From Onchidella celtica (Eukaryota; Mollusca; Gastropoda; Systellommatophora; Onchidiidae): a DNA stretch of 64,000 nucleotides. The notes under the pieces are model-generated. The model had not been told where the DNA came from. It saw only the letters and a program-made list of their open reading frames with translations, and made no database searches. Shown here piece after piece: positions 1-12,000 of this stretch; positions within the stretch are counted from its first letter, which is position 1, and every line of letters starts with the position of its first letter. Position numbers and translations under genes: made by a program. The DNA is taken from contig OZ007582.1 in NCBI GenBank assembly GCA_963931925.1, forward strand, positions 33,049,730 through 33,113,729, in the 5' to 3' direction.

Positions 1-45
1 ATCTTTTGTTTTCTCAGAGTTTCTGTCTTTTGTATTATTTTTCAG

Positions 46-96
46 TCTCGGGCTCGCAAAAATCGAACAAGTAGCCGTGTTCAAAAAGCGCAGAAG
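46..96 (+). CDS. KMT2C/D: Exon: C-terminal end of the HMG box (KMT2C/D)
   Basis: The acceptor is a T-rich tract ending in TTTTTCAG and the donor is GTAAGC. The 51 nt encode 17 residues, SRARKNRTSSRVQKAQK. These line up with the last HMG-box helix of human KMT2C, recalled as KARDNRAALRINKVQ. The basic, amphipathic DNA-binding helix end fits. The exon is a multiple of three and joins the next firm exon (14037) in frame. It is the first coding piece in the window, so upstream exons are missing. A second frame of this exon is also open, so the frame is chosen by the HMG similarity. Confidence 0.65.
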
Positions 97-3000
97 GTAA
101 GCTTGATTACGGAATTTAACCCATCTACTAAATGTAGTCCATATATTTTCCTTGATAATTGTCACAATTCTGAAATCTTAGATGCAAAGAACATAATGTA
201 GATCCATATATTACAAGTTCACATTAGTTTTAAGATATTTGGCTATTTTATTCATATTTTGAATATAATGTTTTGAAGAATAGAAATTACTTGTAAGTTT
301 GAATTCTGAAATATGTGAAACACGCAGTTTGTTTATGTCCTAACTTGTTATTTCAAAGATTACCTTGAAACAGACACCGTCAAAAGGTCTGTTGGTAAAG
401 AAAAAGGTCAGTTTTGTTGTGTTGGCTTGAAATTTAAAAAAAAATAAAGTAAGTAAATAAATAAAATGAAAGAAATAAAGAAGAAATGATGGTAATAAAA
501 AGAATTAATTGAAAAGAATATTTTGGGTACTATATTTGTCTTTCAATAGGTATCAAATCAGAGAATGAAAGTTTTAACTGGTCTGGAAATGAAAGCCAAA
601 TTTTGACTATCTACACCTGTTCATCTATTTGCATATATCTATATATAAATATTACATGTATATATACCCTGTAGCAGTGTGTCTGGTGTTTGGAGTATTT
701 TGTTTAATCTCATGTTTGTATTCCATTGGTGAAAATTGCGAATGCCACATGTCTGTACCCCTCTCCTCCCTGTGCCTCTTGGAATATATGTGTGGACCCG
801 TACGTTAAACCCCACGTGATCCATTGCTTTCTTGTGCCCAAGAGTAAAATATCCCAGAAAAACCAAAGCCTTTGGAACAGTACCCTTCCCTTTACCTTTT
901 CCCTGCTCTACACATGTGCTTCACTATTAACTAAGGATCTCCTACTTTTCATATTTTGAATAGGTTATTTTAAATTCTCCTTACTTTGTGAGTAGTTATG
1001 GACAAATGCAACTATTAAATTCTACAAAAGTTGTTGTTTTTTTAAAAAAATAATAATACTAGAAATTCTTTGTGAAGTTTTTTTATTGTCTTTTGAAGAA
1101 TTTACCTCATTGAGACTCAGAAGGATAATGAACTTTAAAACATTGGAAAATAAGAATAAATTTGAATAAAGGATATTTTTACGAAAAATATTATAACAGA
1201 AGCGTTTTGTATTATGTGAGGTGTTTCTCTTTTTGATTTTTGTAATTTCAGTAATATTAACAATGAAATTATTTTGCTGACATATATATCCATATAATTC
1301 TTATAAAGTGTTTTCAATGTTTGCAATTCCATCTGTATATTCCAGAAAAAAGCTGGCCAAAAGTCTAAAAATGTAGGTTGCATTGAAAATTTTAAAATCA
1401 GTTAACTAACAAAAGTTGAAATTTTGATATTTCTTGCTGGTTTGAAAGATGACTGTCAGTGTTGTGTTAATTCTTAAATTATGATGTGTGTATCCGATGT
1501 GAAGTACCCTTAAGAATTATAACTGTATAACTTGATGGCTGATCTCAGTGAGAAAAGAAATTTAACAATAAAAAAAATTACTTCTGGCAGAGGTATTAGG
1601 TATTAGTCAAATCAAAGGTCGAGCAGAATGTTTGCATCATAATTTAAATGGAACAGAAGGGGGGGGGGGGGGATATTTTGACCTTTTTATCTCGGGAAAT
1701 GTTAAATGACGGAAATATGTAAATATCTGTATCACAGAAAGAAAAAGGGAAAGAAGGGGGGGGGGGGGCACGACAGATTTTCCAATTAAAGAAATTCTGC
1801 ATGTAGAGATCAGAAAAATTTTAATGTATTGAAAAACATCAATTGATAGGCAAATTGTAATGCATTGGAGAACAAATAACTGCTGTTGATGATCGACATG
1901 GGCAAGGACTAGGGATATATATGCCTTAGTTCATTCCCTTTAGAATTATTCAAAATGTATATGGTTAGCTAGCTTGTGTTGACTTTGAAAAAACAGGAGT
2001 TGCATTCATCAATATGAGTGTATTGATGAATGCATCTGTAACACCTGCTTGCATCTTGGATGGGAGAAATTAATGCATTATGTAGTTGTGTAATGCTGTA
2101 GGTGTAGTGTTTGTCCCTGTGTTGTTACTTGTGAAACTAATACTGAATGTGATCTAACTGTGAATGATATAAATGTGTGCTATTAGAAAAACAGGACAAA
2201 AGTGTTGTCCCCTTTCTACATTAAAATGTTTCAAATGTGACATTTCTGCTATTCTAAAATCAGTCTTATGTTTCTTCATACATATGGGAACTCTAAATAT
2301 TCCTTTACTTTACATCTTAAAAGATGATTTTAAAGAAAAAAAGAGAAAAGATGATTTTAAAGAAAAAAAGAGAAAAGATGATTTTAAAGAAAAAAAGAGA
2401 ATGTAGGGTTGAAATTATTGTTTTTTGTTGTTTTTTTAAAACAAAACAAAAAACCTTGAAACTCTAGGAAGAAAGGGACTGTGGGAGATCTTCAAATATG
2501 TCATACTATGGTACTAGATGACCAACCGGGCATTGCCCAGAATAAGCAATAATGTGCTGCCCCCCCCCCCCCCCCCTCATATGATAAAAGTAATAAACTA
2601 CAGTCTTGCTTCAGAACTCATGCGCACCAGAACATTACGCACCAAACTGAACGCTTGATACGGTCACTTTTTATGACATGCACGGTACTATATATTACGA
2701 AACAAACATGCAAAAATACAGATGTTACTTAGTATTCAACATTGTTATTTATTAAAAATACATGCTTGAAGTAAACAACTTTTAATTATAGCCATTCATC
2801 TTCCTTATCTCAATTGCCACCTTCCTGCCAAATTTAAGACCTGAAGAGTGTATAGTTTGGTCAGTTAGTCATGCCAAAGGTTGCAAGTTACTGAAATATA
2901 TAATAGATAAAGTTTGGAAAAAATGCTACCTATAATACATCAATAGATACATTTATGTTTTGGGAAATAGCTAAAGGGTGTGGTCACAATGTTTGTTCAT

Positions 3001-6000
3001 AAGAAAAGGATTTAGGGTAGATTCATAGTAATCAAACTAAGGAGACTTGGGCAAAAGAAACTGTGGGAGAGGGAAGAGAGATTGAAATTACTTTCAGTAT
3101 TCAGCATAGCATCAGTTGATCTTGACTGGTTGACCAGTTGGGTGGTGACATTAAGTTTCAGTGAGTCTTGAGACTTCATGCACCAACCACCTAGTTTGAA
3201 ACTCTAATATCGTGGCATTACCACACAACCTAGTTGGCAGGTCAAAATTGACCGTGCCAACCTAGGCATTAAATTGTATTTTCAGTAATTCTGACGGGAT
3301 CTTAAAATGTTCTAACATTCAGTTATGAGAAGCATGCCATGTAGAAAGTTTATGACAATTGTGTAGCCGCCCGACAAACTACCCGATCTGAGAAAATCGT
3401 CAAAAAGGCATCAGAGGGTCAATTTTATCAGTTTTGCATTTTCAGTATTTTTAACCTCTTTACTATTCCTTTTCAAAATGATAATCCTGTTAGAGAAGAA
3501 TAAACGCCTCAAAACTGACTTTGAATTGAGTCGCCATCAATGATTTTGACTAAAAGCTGAAACTTTGAAAGCATTTTTCTCAAAACTGTGGTTCTGTCTT
3601 TTCCTGTTTTTGGTAAGCCATCATCTTCTCTGCTGATTAAATTACAGCAATATTTTTTTTTACCAAATGAAAGGACTTTGAATAACCTATAATATAATAT
3701 CAATATCTCCACACCGCCAAAATGCATGAAGTGCCTCATTTTGACGGGTGCCTAGGCTAGGGAAGAAATCTATAAAATCAAGATTAATTGGCAGTTGCTT
3801 GAATATAAAATTCGTAAACCTCCTGCACTGATTTTTATAGGTGGGACTGCAGATGCATTTGTGTTGCTCAATGGATGTTTTGCTGTTGTAAATTAATGGC
3901 AGTAATAAATGGGCTATTAACAGTTCATCAGCTACATGTCTGTATAACAAATTTTTAAATGAAGCAACAGGATGCGTCATTGTCTGTCTAGCATTGCTTT
4001 TTTTTTTTTTTTTTAAATTGTTAAGAATGAAAATTCTCAGAGAAAGTATGCCCAGCTTATTGGTATTCTAAAGAAACCTAACAAAATGCTGTGCAGAGTG
4101 TTAGTTCTGGATATTGATAGTGATCTCATTAAAACTTGTTTGTTCGATTGAAGTTTTTTGCCCTCAACATGCATGTCACGAGTGGAGTGAGTGCAATTAA
4201 GGGGATTGCTACAGAGCGGGTGTAGAGTAAGAAGGACTCACAGTAGACAGCAAGTTAAGCGTGCTGTTGTGAGTAGTGGGGGGGGGGGGTCTGAATGAGG
4301 CGAAAGCGCTGTATAACTATCACTGCAAGTTAGAAGGTCCTAGGGATCGGACCTGTGAATAAAAGCCCATCGGGCGGACATAAAGGGGAAGCAGTCGAGA
4401 AGACTAGTGAGAGTCTTTCCAGTTATGACTGGTATGTAGAACGTTGATTGATTATTATGATTGATGTATTATATTATATTCGTCTATTACCATGATGTGA
4501 GTAAGTATATGTGAGGAATGTGGAAGTCCTTGATATTGGATATAGCAATGTGCGCCATGAGCGATAGATGAAAGTGAGTTCATGGATTTGTAGCGCGAGT
4601 GAGTAGTGTGTACTCCGATGGAGGTGTGTTACCGTAAGATGTGTGGTGAGTGAAAGGTGAACTAGTGTGTGTACGCTTCATGGATTGTAAGGAGAGGTGG
4701 AGTGAATAGAAATGGTAGGGTATTATACCAATGTAATGTTATTCTTGTAGGTGTCGGGGACGGGCCGAAGAGCCACCTCGATGAGCACAAGTGATAGGCC
4801 AGCATAGGGCCGGAGGCCGCACATAGGCCAGAAGTGAGGCTGTCAGTGCAGGACAGTAGAGGCACATAAGTCGTGGCAGTCAGGCCACGGACAGGGACGT
4901 AGATATGAGAGTGAATGAGATACTATATTGTTGCCATGTTGATAGGCTAGTGAACTGATACTATGTTGTTGCCATGTTGATAGGCTAGTGAACTGATACT
5001 ATGGTGTCGCCATGTTGATGGCTATGGAAATAATAATGTGTTATTGCCCTGCTGAGGTGCTAGGGGAGTGCTAAGGTGTATGACAATAGGAAGGTGATAT
5101 TGAGAGACTGCGGTGCCAGTGAATCATTAATGTACTATTAAGACCCTGAGGGGAGAGGCTGAGGCCGAAGTGCCTTTAGGAGTAACTCCCGGATTGGGGA
5201 TCCGAGGGAGCGTGTGTGTGAGAATAAGGCCGTTGTACGGCAGTCATTTCAATAATATAATATATGTAATTGCGCTATTATATGTATAATTATGTTTAAT
5301 AAATGTGTGAGTCTGATGGGTTGTTTTGTTAAGTGTTAAACTTGTTTGTTCGTGATTGTCGTCCTGTCATAAACTATTACATCTCCCAGTCTGGGATTTG
5401 CGACACTGGGGGCTCGTCCGTTGTGACACTGGGGGCTCGTCCGTTGTGACACTGGGGGCTCGTCCTGTTTACCTGTGGTCATTTTGACATTGTGTATTCG
5501 TTATATCTAGTTGTTTTTCTGTTGTGCTAGGAATTCGTGCTGTTGTCCTTGTTCGTGGGATGAATGGAAATTTCATGATGGTATGATTTATGTATGTTTA
5601 TGAATTATAATATGTATTGATGCATGTATTGCTATGAATAGGTATTAATGTGTACTTAAATTTCTGCAGAGTGTGTGTGCGTGCAGCCTGAGGAGACAAG
5701 TAGCCAGAGCTCCGATTAGGTCGAGGACTTAAACTCAAAATTTGAAAGTTAAGTGAAACTGAAATTTTGTGCCCTGGATTGTGGGCTGTTCCTTTAATCT
5801 GTCTTTTTCCGCTGTTTTTCTGTTTTTGTCGTAATTGATTGTACGGGCGGTGGCGCGGGGTTGCTGTGTTGAACTTAGTTTATCCTTTTAAAAAGGTGTG
5901 GTAAACTTTGGAACTTCGTTCATCACAGTGAACAGTTCTATAGGGACCTGTATTTTTGTTTAGATTGTGCCGTTCTATCTTCCTCGTTGTTTTAGGAAGA

Positions 6001-9000
6001 CGTTTCTCTTGTCCTTCTTCTCCCTATCTGTAGATACGTTCTTTTTTTTCAGACTCTGTTCTTGTTTGTACCGTGTAGTATAATCGGCGTAGTAGGTTGC
6101 AGTTTTTTCCATTATAGTTTTTTTTGTAGAAGCTGTCCTAGTCTGGTTCGTTGTCCCTGACGTACTTGTGGTCTTTCTACTAAATTTCCTTATTCTTGTC
6201 TTTTCTATTCTTTTTATAATTAATAGTGCATACATTTTATAGATATAGAATTAGTTTTGCTGTAAAGGTAAATTTCTGAATTGTATTCTGAATTGGGTAT
6301 TGTTATATCTGGTGTGGTCTTAGGTCTCTGGTCGTGTTGCTAGTGATCATACCGACAGGTTGGTCGTCTTATAATAGATACCATAACCATAAATCTGTGA
6401 AATGGCGGAACTCCAACAACTAATGAAGTTGGGTAAGGAACTTGGCCTGGAGGGAGAAGAGCTACGCGGCTGGATTAAAGAACAGCAGGCAGAATTGCGC
6501 GATGAGCGTGCTAAGGATAGAGAGCAGGAAAAAGAGGCTCAGGAAAAGGAAAGAGAGGCTAAGGCTCAGGAGCAGGAAAGGGAGTTAAAGTTAAAGGAGA
6601 TAGAAGCCCAAGAGCGGGAGATAGAGGCTAGGGATAAGCAACAGGAGAGAGAGGCGCGAATAAGAATCGCCGAGTTGGAAATCAAAAAGAATGCGCCAAC
6701 AGAAACAGTTGAGCGGCAGGTACACAATAAGGGTGGCGTTAGGATTAAGCTCCCTACGTTCGACGACCGGAAGGACGACATAGACGCCTTCCTTTACAGG
6801 TTCGAACTGAACGCACAATTGCAATGGGGGGAAAATAAGGAATTATGGGCCACGTACCTGGCATCGCTATTGCAGGGGCGAGCGTTAACCTACTTTAAAG
6901 AGCTACAGCGCGAAGACGTGCAAGATTACGATAAGCTGAAGGCTTTGCTGCTTCGCCGATTTGCGCGTACCGAGGAATATTTCCGGGAGCAGTTTAGGCG
7001 AGCACGTGCAGATACCAGGGAGGACTTTGCTGCCTTCGTCGCGAGACTAACTGAGTATTTCGCGAACTGGGTAGACTTGGCGCATGTGGGCACGGATTTT
7101 ACTAAACTGAAAGACTTAATGATCCGTGACCAGCTGTACGCGTCGTGCCACAAAGATCTGGTGGCTTTCCTGAAAGAGAACGAACCCGCGACGGTGCAGG
7201 AGGCGTCTAAGTTGGCGGAGGCATACCGTACGGCGCATCCGTCCAAACCAGTCACCAGGGCGTACGTCCAAGATGCTGGGTACGTCGCCGTTGTCGAGGG
7301 GTCGCCGGCAGGACTTGGGGACAGGTCGCGTCAGCGTGGTGCCTATAGCGGGCAAGCCCAGGGGCAGCGTAGGGGATATCACCAACCACCGGCATATGGA
7401 TCCGGTAAGTTTGACCGAGCAGGAGGGCTAGGTCGCGGTAATGGCCGGGGGCGAGTTGTGACCTTTGCCGATGACCGACGGCATAGGGACTCTAGTTCCG
7501 GTCGCGAGGGGTCACGGGGACCCAGGCCTAGGGCAGCACAGGGAGCGGAGTGTTGGACTTGCGGACGCGTGGGTCACTTTTCGCGCGAGTGTAGGGCCGC
7601 GAAGTGTTGGAACTGCGGAAGAGCAGATCACATCAGCGTGAACTGCCCTGCAGGTAGGATAGCGGCGAACGTGGACAGTAGCTCCAGTCCATGTTCCCCA
7701 AATAAATTTCATCATGCGGCTGCGTGTGTTACATCGGACAACGGAGGCGGACAGTATTCTAAGTGTCCCAGTTGTGAGAAGTTATTATCTTCCGGTGTTT
7801 TACCTTGTGGGGGAAAGATCCCCGTTATAAATTCATGTCATACAGGAGGTGGTCTTAGGGTTTATCCGGGGTTTGTTGGGGACGAACCGGTCTCGGTTTT
7901 ACGAGATACAGGATCTACCGTTGTGGGAGTGCATAGGGACTGCATTCGGGATTCACAGCTTACAGGTGAGACTGTCCCGTGCATCCAATTTTCGGGGGCC
8001 ATTGAGAAATTACCCATGGCAAAAATAATGATAGATACACCTTTCCTTAGCGGGGAAGTCGAAGCAGTCGTTGGTTGTTTTCCAGGCGCCCAGCTCATCA
8101 TTGGGAATGTATCCCGGGTAGGTTCCCCTTCCGATGAGAACGTGCAAGCATGGTCGCAATCAAAAGGTATTGACTTTTGCGCCGCGGTCGAAACACGTCG
8201 ACGGGTAGCGGATAAAGATAAGATTAGACCTTTGGCGACGCCAGCGGTCAACCTAGATATCACGCCAGAGCGCTTGGCGAGGTTACAAAGGGAGGATCCA
8301 TCGTTAGACCAATGTTTTGGGGAAGCGCGAACCGAGAAAACGAGGAAATATAGGAACGGGTCATCTTCTTTTTTTGTCCAGGGGGGCATTCTGTTCCGTA
8401 TGTACGTCACAGTGGCTTCCGTTCAAAAGCAGGTCGTCGTGCCACGGTCGTTAATTGCTACAGTATGGCGTCTGGCCCATGATGTTCCATTAGCGGATCA
8501 TATGGGAAGTGCTAGAATCAAGCAGAGAATTCTGAAAGATTTTTATTGGCCGTCAGTATACAGAGATGTACGTTTATATTGTAAGACGTGCAGTGCGTGC
8601 CAAAAGACGACGCATAAGGGTCGTTCACCCCAGGCTCCTCGTCAAAAGATCCCCACGGTTTCGGAACCGTTTAAAAAGGTTTCAGTACCTTGTTGATTTA
8701 AGAGAAAGACTATCTTCAGCGCGCACTATAGCAGAAGAAGCTTCTGGTATCGCTTCGAAAAGAGCAAAAGACTATAAAGATAGAGGTTCCAAACTGAGAA
8801 TTTTTAAGCCAGGAGACAAGGTTCTGTTGTTGTTACCTACGGACCATAATAAGTTATTGATGACATGGAAAGGTCCTTATGTTATTGAGCGAGTTGTTTC
8901 AAAGGTAGATTACGCTATCCACATTGATGGAACGAGTAAGGTTTTCCATGTTAATATGCTACAGAGATTTCATGAGAGACCACAGTATCTGGGTGCACAG

Positions 9001-12000
9001 ACAAGACCAGAGGAGACTGTCTTCTCTACCGCTTGTACGGGGGTCGTAGACCAGTTGGACTGTGACGTAAGCGACACCGAGGCGCAGGAAGAGTTACAAA
9101 TTCAATTGCCGGAGTTAACTCCGACACAAGGTTACAGGGACGTTAAAATTAACCCTGACCTTACGAGTTCAAGGAGTAGGGAACTTGAGACCCTGTTAGC
9201 GTCATTCCCGGACGTTGTTACGGATTTGCCCGGTCGCACTACGGTGATCCAGCACCAAATAAAGTTGACTTCGGATAAGCCAGTATTTCTTAGACCGTAT
9301 CCGTTGCCTTTTTCTTCGAGAGATAGAGTCATAAAGGAAGTTGAGTCAATGTTGAAGTTAGATGTGATAGAACCATCAACATCGCCGTATTCATCACCCA
9401 TCGTCCTCGTGAAAAAACTTGATGGATCGGTGCGGTTCTGTATTGATTTTCGAAGATTGAACACTATTACGGTAGGCGATAGGGAGCCTATTCCGTTTCA
9501 GGAGGAATTAATAGCTTCATTGGCCGGGTCCACGTGGTTTTCCAAGATAGATTTAACGAAAGGTTATTGGGAAATCCCGCTTACTGAGGAGTCTAAACAA
9601 TACACGGCGTTCCAAACGCCCATGGGATTATTCCAATTTAAGGTCATGCCATTTGGGTTGGTAAACGCGCCAGCGACGTTTGCACGATTAATGAGACTAG
9701 TGTTGAAGGACATACCTAATGTCGTGTCATTCTTTGACGATATAGCATGTCATACGTCGACATGGTCTGATCATATTCAGACACTAACAGTAATTTTTCA
9801 ACGATTACGCCAGTTGGGCTAACTGCTAAACCCGCAAAGATGGATTTGGCATGTCCAGAGATAATATTCTTAGGACATATCGTGGGTAGAGGTGTTCAGA
9901 GACCTGAAGTAACAAAAATTGACAAGTTAGTAGGATTGCAAATCCCGAAAACAAAGAAACAAGTCAGAAGCTTAGTAGGAATTTTAAATTATTACAGAAA
10001 GTTCATTCCAAATTTTTCCTCCTTGTCACCTTCTCTTACTGACCTTACTAAGAAGGGACAACCCGATAAGGTCCAGTGGACGTCTGAATGTCAGACATCA
10101 TTTGATAATTTGGTGACAGCATTATCATCGTCACCCATTCTGATATTACCCGATTTTCGATCTAATTTTATCCTCAGAACGGATGCGTCGGACTCTGGTG
10201 TCGGCGCTTGTCTTCTACAGGAGAAGAACGAATGTCTCCATCCTGTATGTTATGTCAGTAGGAAGTTATTGCAGAGAGAAAGAAAGTATTCTGTGATAGA
10301 GCGTGAGTGTCTTGCCATTGTCTGGTCCGTCCAGAAACTAGGACGTTATCTCATGGGACGAGAATTTTGTATCCAGACAGACCACAAGCCACTGACATTT
10401 TTGTCGAAGAATCGTTCGTCCAGCCCACGCTTGTCTAGATGGGCATTGGCTTTGCAGCCGTATACCTTCGTTATTCAACCAATTCCAGGAACCAGCAATC
10501 ATATCGCCGACTACCTTAGTCGAGCCTAGGGGAAGAGTTCAGCAGCTTATACATCGGAGGACAGGAACATTGACAGGATCTGTGTGAATAAGGCGACTTT
10601 AAAATATTGACATTATAAATATGATATGAAGAATGGTTGATAGGTTGAATGGTTTTTGATTCTGTATTAAGTATGGTGGTTAGTTAGCTATTCATGATGT
10701 GACACATATATGCATATTTCAGGCCATATTGATCCCCATATTTTCCCCTGATTTCGGTATTTTATATACTAGGGGAACTGCTAGGTCAGTTTTTTTAGTG
10801 TAGGTATTGCTCACGCTCACTCGTTGACAGTCATCTTGATGCGATTTGAAATTAATTGCATTAATTTTTTTGGGGTGGGGGATGATGTCACGAGTGGAGT
10901 GAGTGCAATTAAGGGGATTGCTACAGAGCGGGTGTAGAGTAAGAAGGACTCACAGTAGACAGCAAGTTAAGCGTGCTGTTGTGAGTAGTGGGGGGGGGGG
11001 GTCTGAATGAGGCGAAAGCGCTGTATAACTATCACTGCAAGTTAGAAGGTCCTAGGGATCGGACCTGTGAATAAAAGCCCATCGGGCGGACATAAAGGGG
11101 AAGCAGTCGAGAAGACTAGTGAGAGTCTTTCCAGTTATGACTGGTATGTAGAACGTTGATTGATTATTATGATTGATGTATTATATTATATTCGTCTATT
11201 ACCATGATGTGAGTAAGTATATGTGAGGAATGTGGAAGTCCTTGATATTGGATATAGCAATGTGCGCCATGAGCGATAGATGAAAGTGAGTTCATGGATT
11301 TGTAGCGCGAGTGAGTAGTGTGTACTCCGATGGAGGTGTGTTACCGTAAGATGTGTGGTGAGTGAAAGGTGAACTAGTGTGTGTACGCTTCATGGATTGT
11401 AAGGAGAGGTGGAGTGAATAGAAATGGTAGGGTATTATACCAATGTAATGTTATTCTTGTAGGTGTCGGGGACGGGCCGAAGAGCCACCTCGATGAGCAC
11501 AAGTGATAGGCCAGCATAGGGCCGGAGGCCGCACATAGGCCAGAAGTGAGGCTGTCAGTGCAGGACAGTAGAGGCACATAAGTCGTGGCAGTCAGGCCAC
11601 GGACAGGGACGTAGATATGAGAGTGAATGAGATACTATATTGTTGCCATGTTGATAGGCTAGTGAACTGATACTATGTTGTTGCCATGTTGATAGGCTAG
11701 TGAACTGATACTATGGTGTCGCCATGTTGATGGCTATGGAAATAATAATGTGTTATTGCCCTGCTGAGGTGCTAGGGGAGTGCTAAGGTGTATGACAATA
11801 GGAAGGTGATATTGAGAGACTGCGGTGCCAGTGAATCATTAATGTACTATTAAGACCCTGAGGGGAGAGGCTGAGGCCGAAGTGCCTTTAGGAGTAACTC
11901 CCGGATTGGGGATCCGAGGGAGCGTGTGTGTGAGAATAAGGCCGTTGTACGGCAGTCATTTCAATAATATAATATATGTAATTGCGCTATTATATGTATA

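Noticed and set aside
1660-1770. Poly-G runs as possible regulatory G-quadruplexes
   Set aside because: Simple homopolymers scattered through introns (also 2562, 27898, 49876), with no supporting context.
4662-4865. 67-codon minus-strand ORF seen four times
   Set aside because: It lies inside each LTR, so its recurrence comes from the LTR copies, not from a gene.
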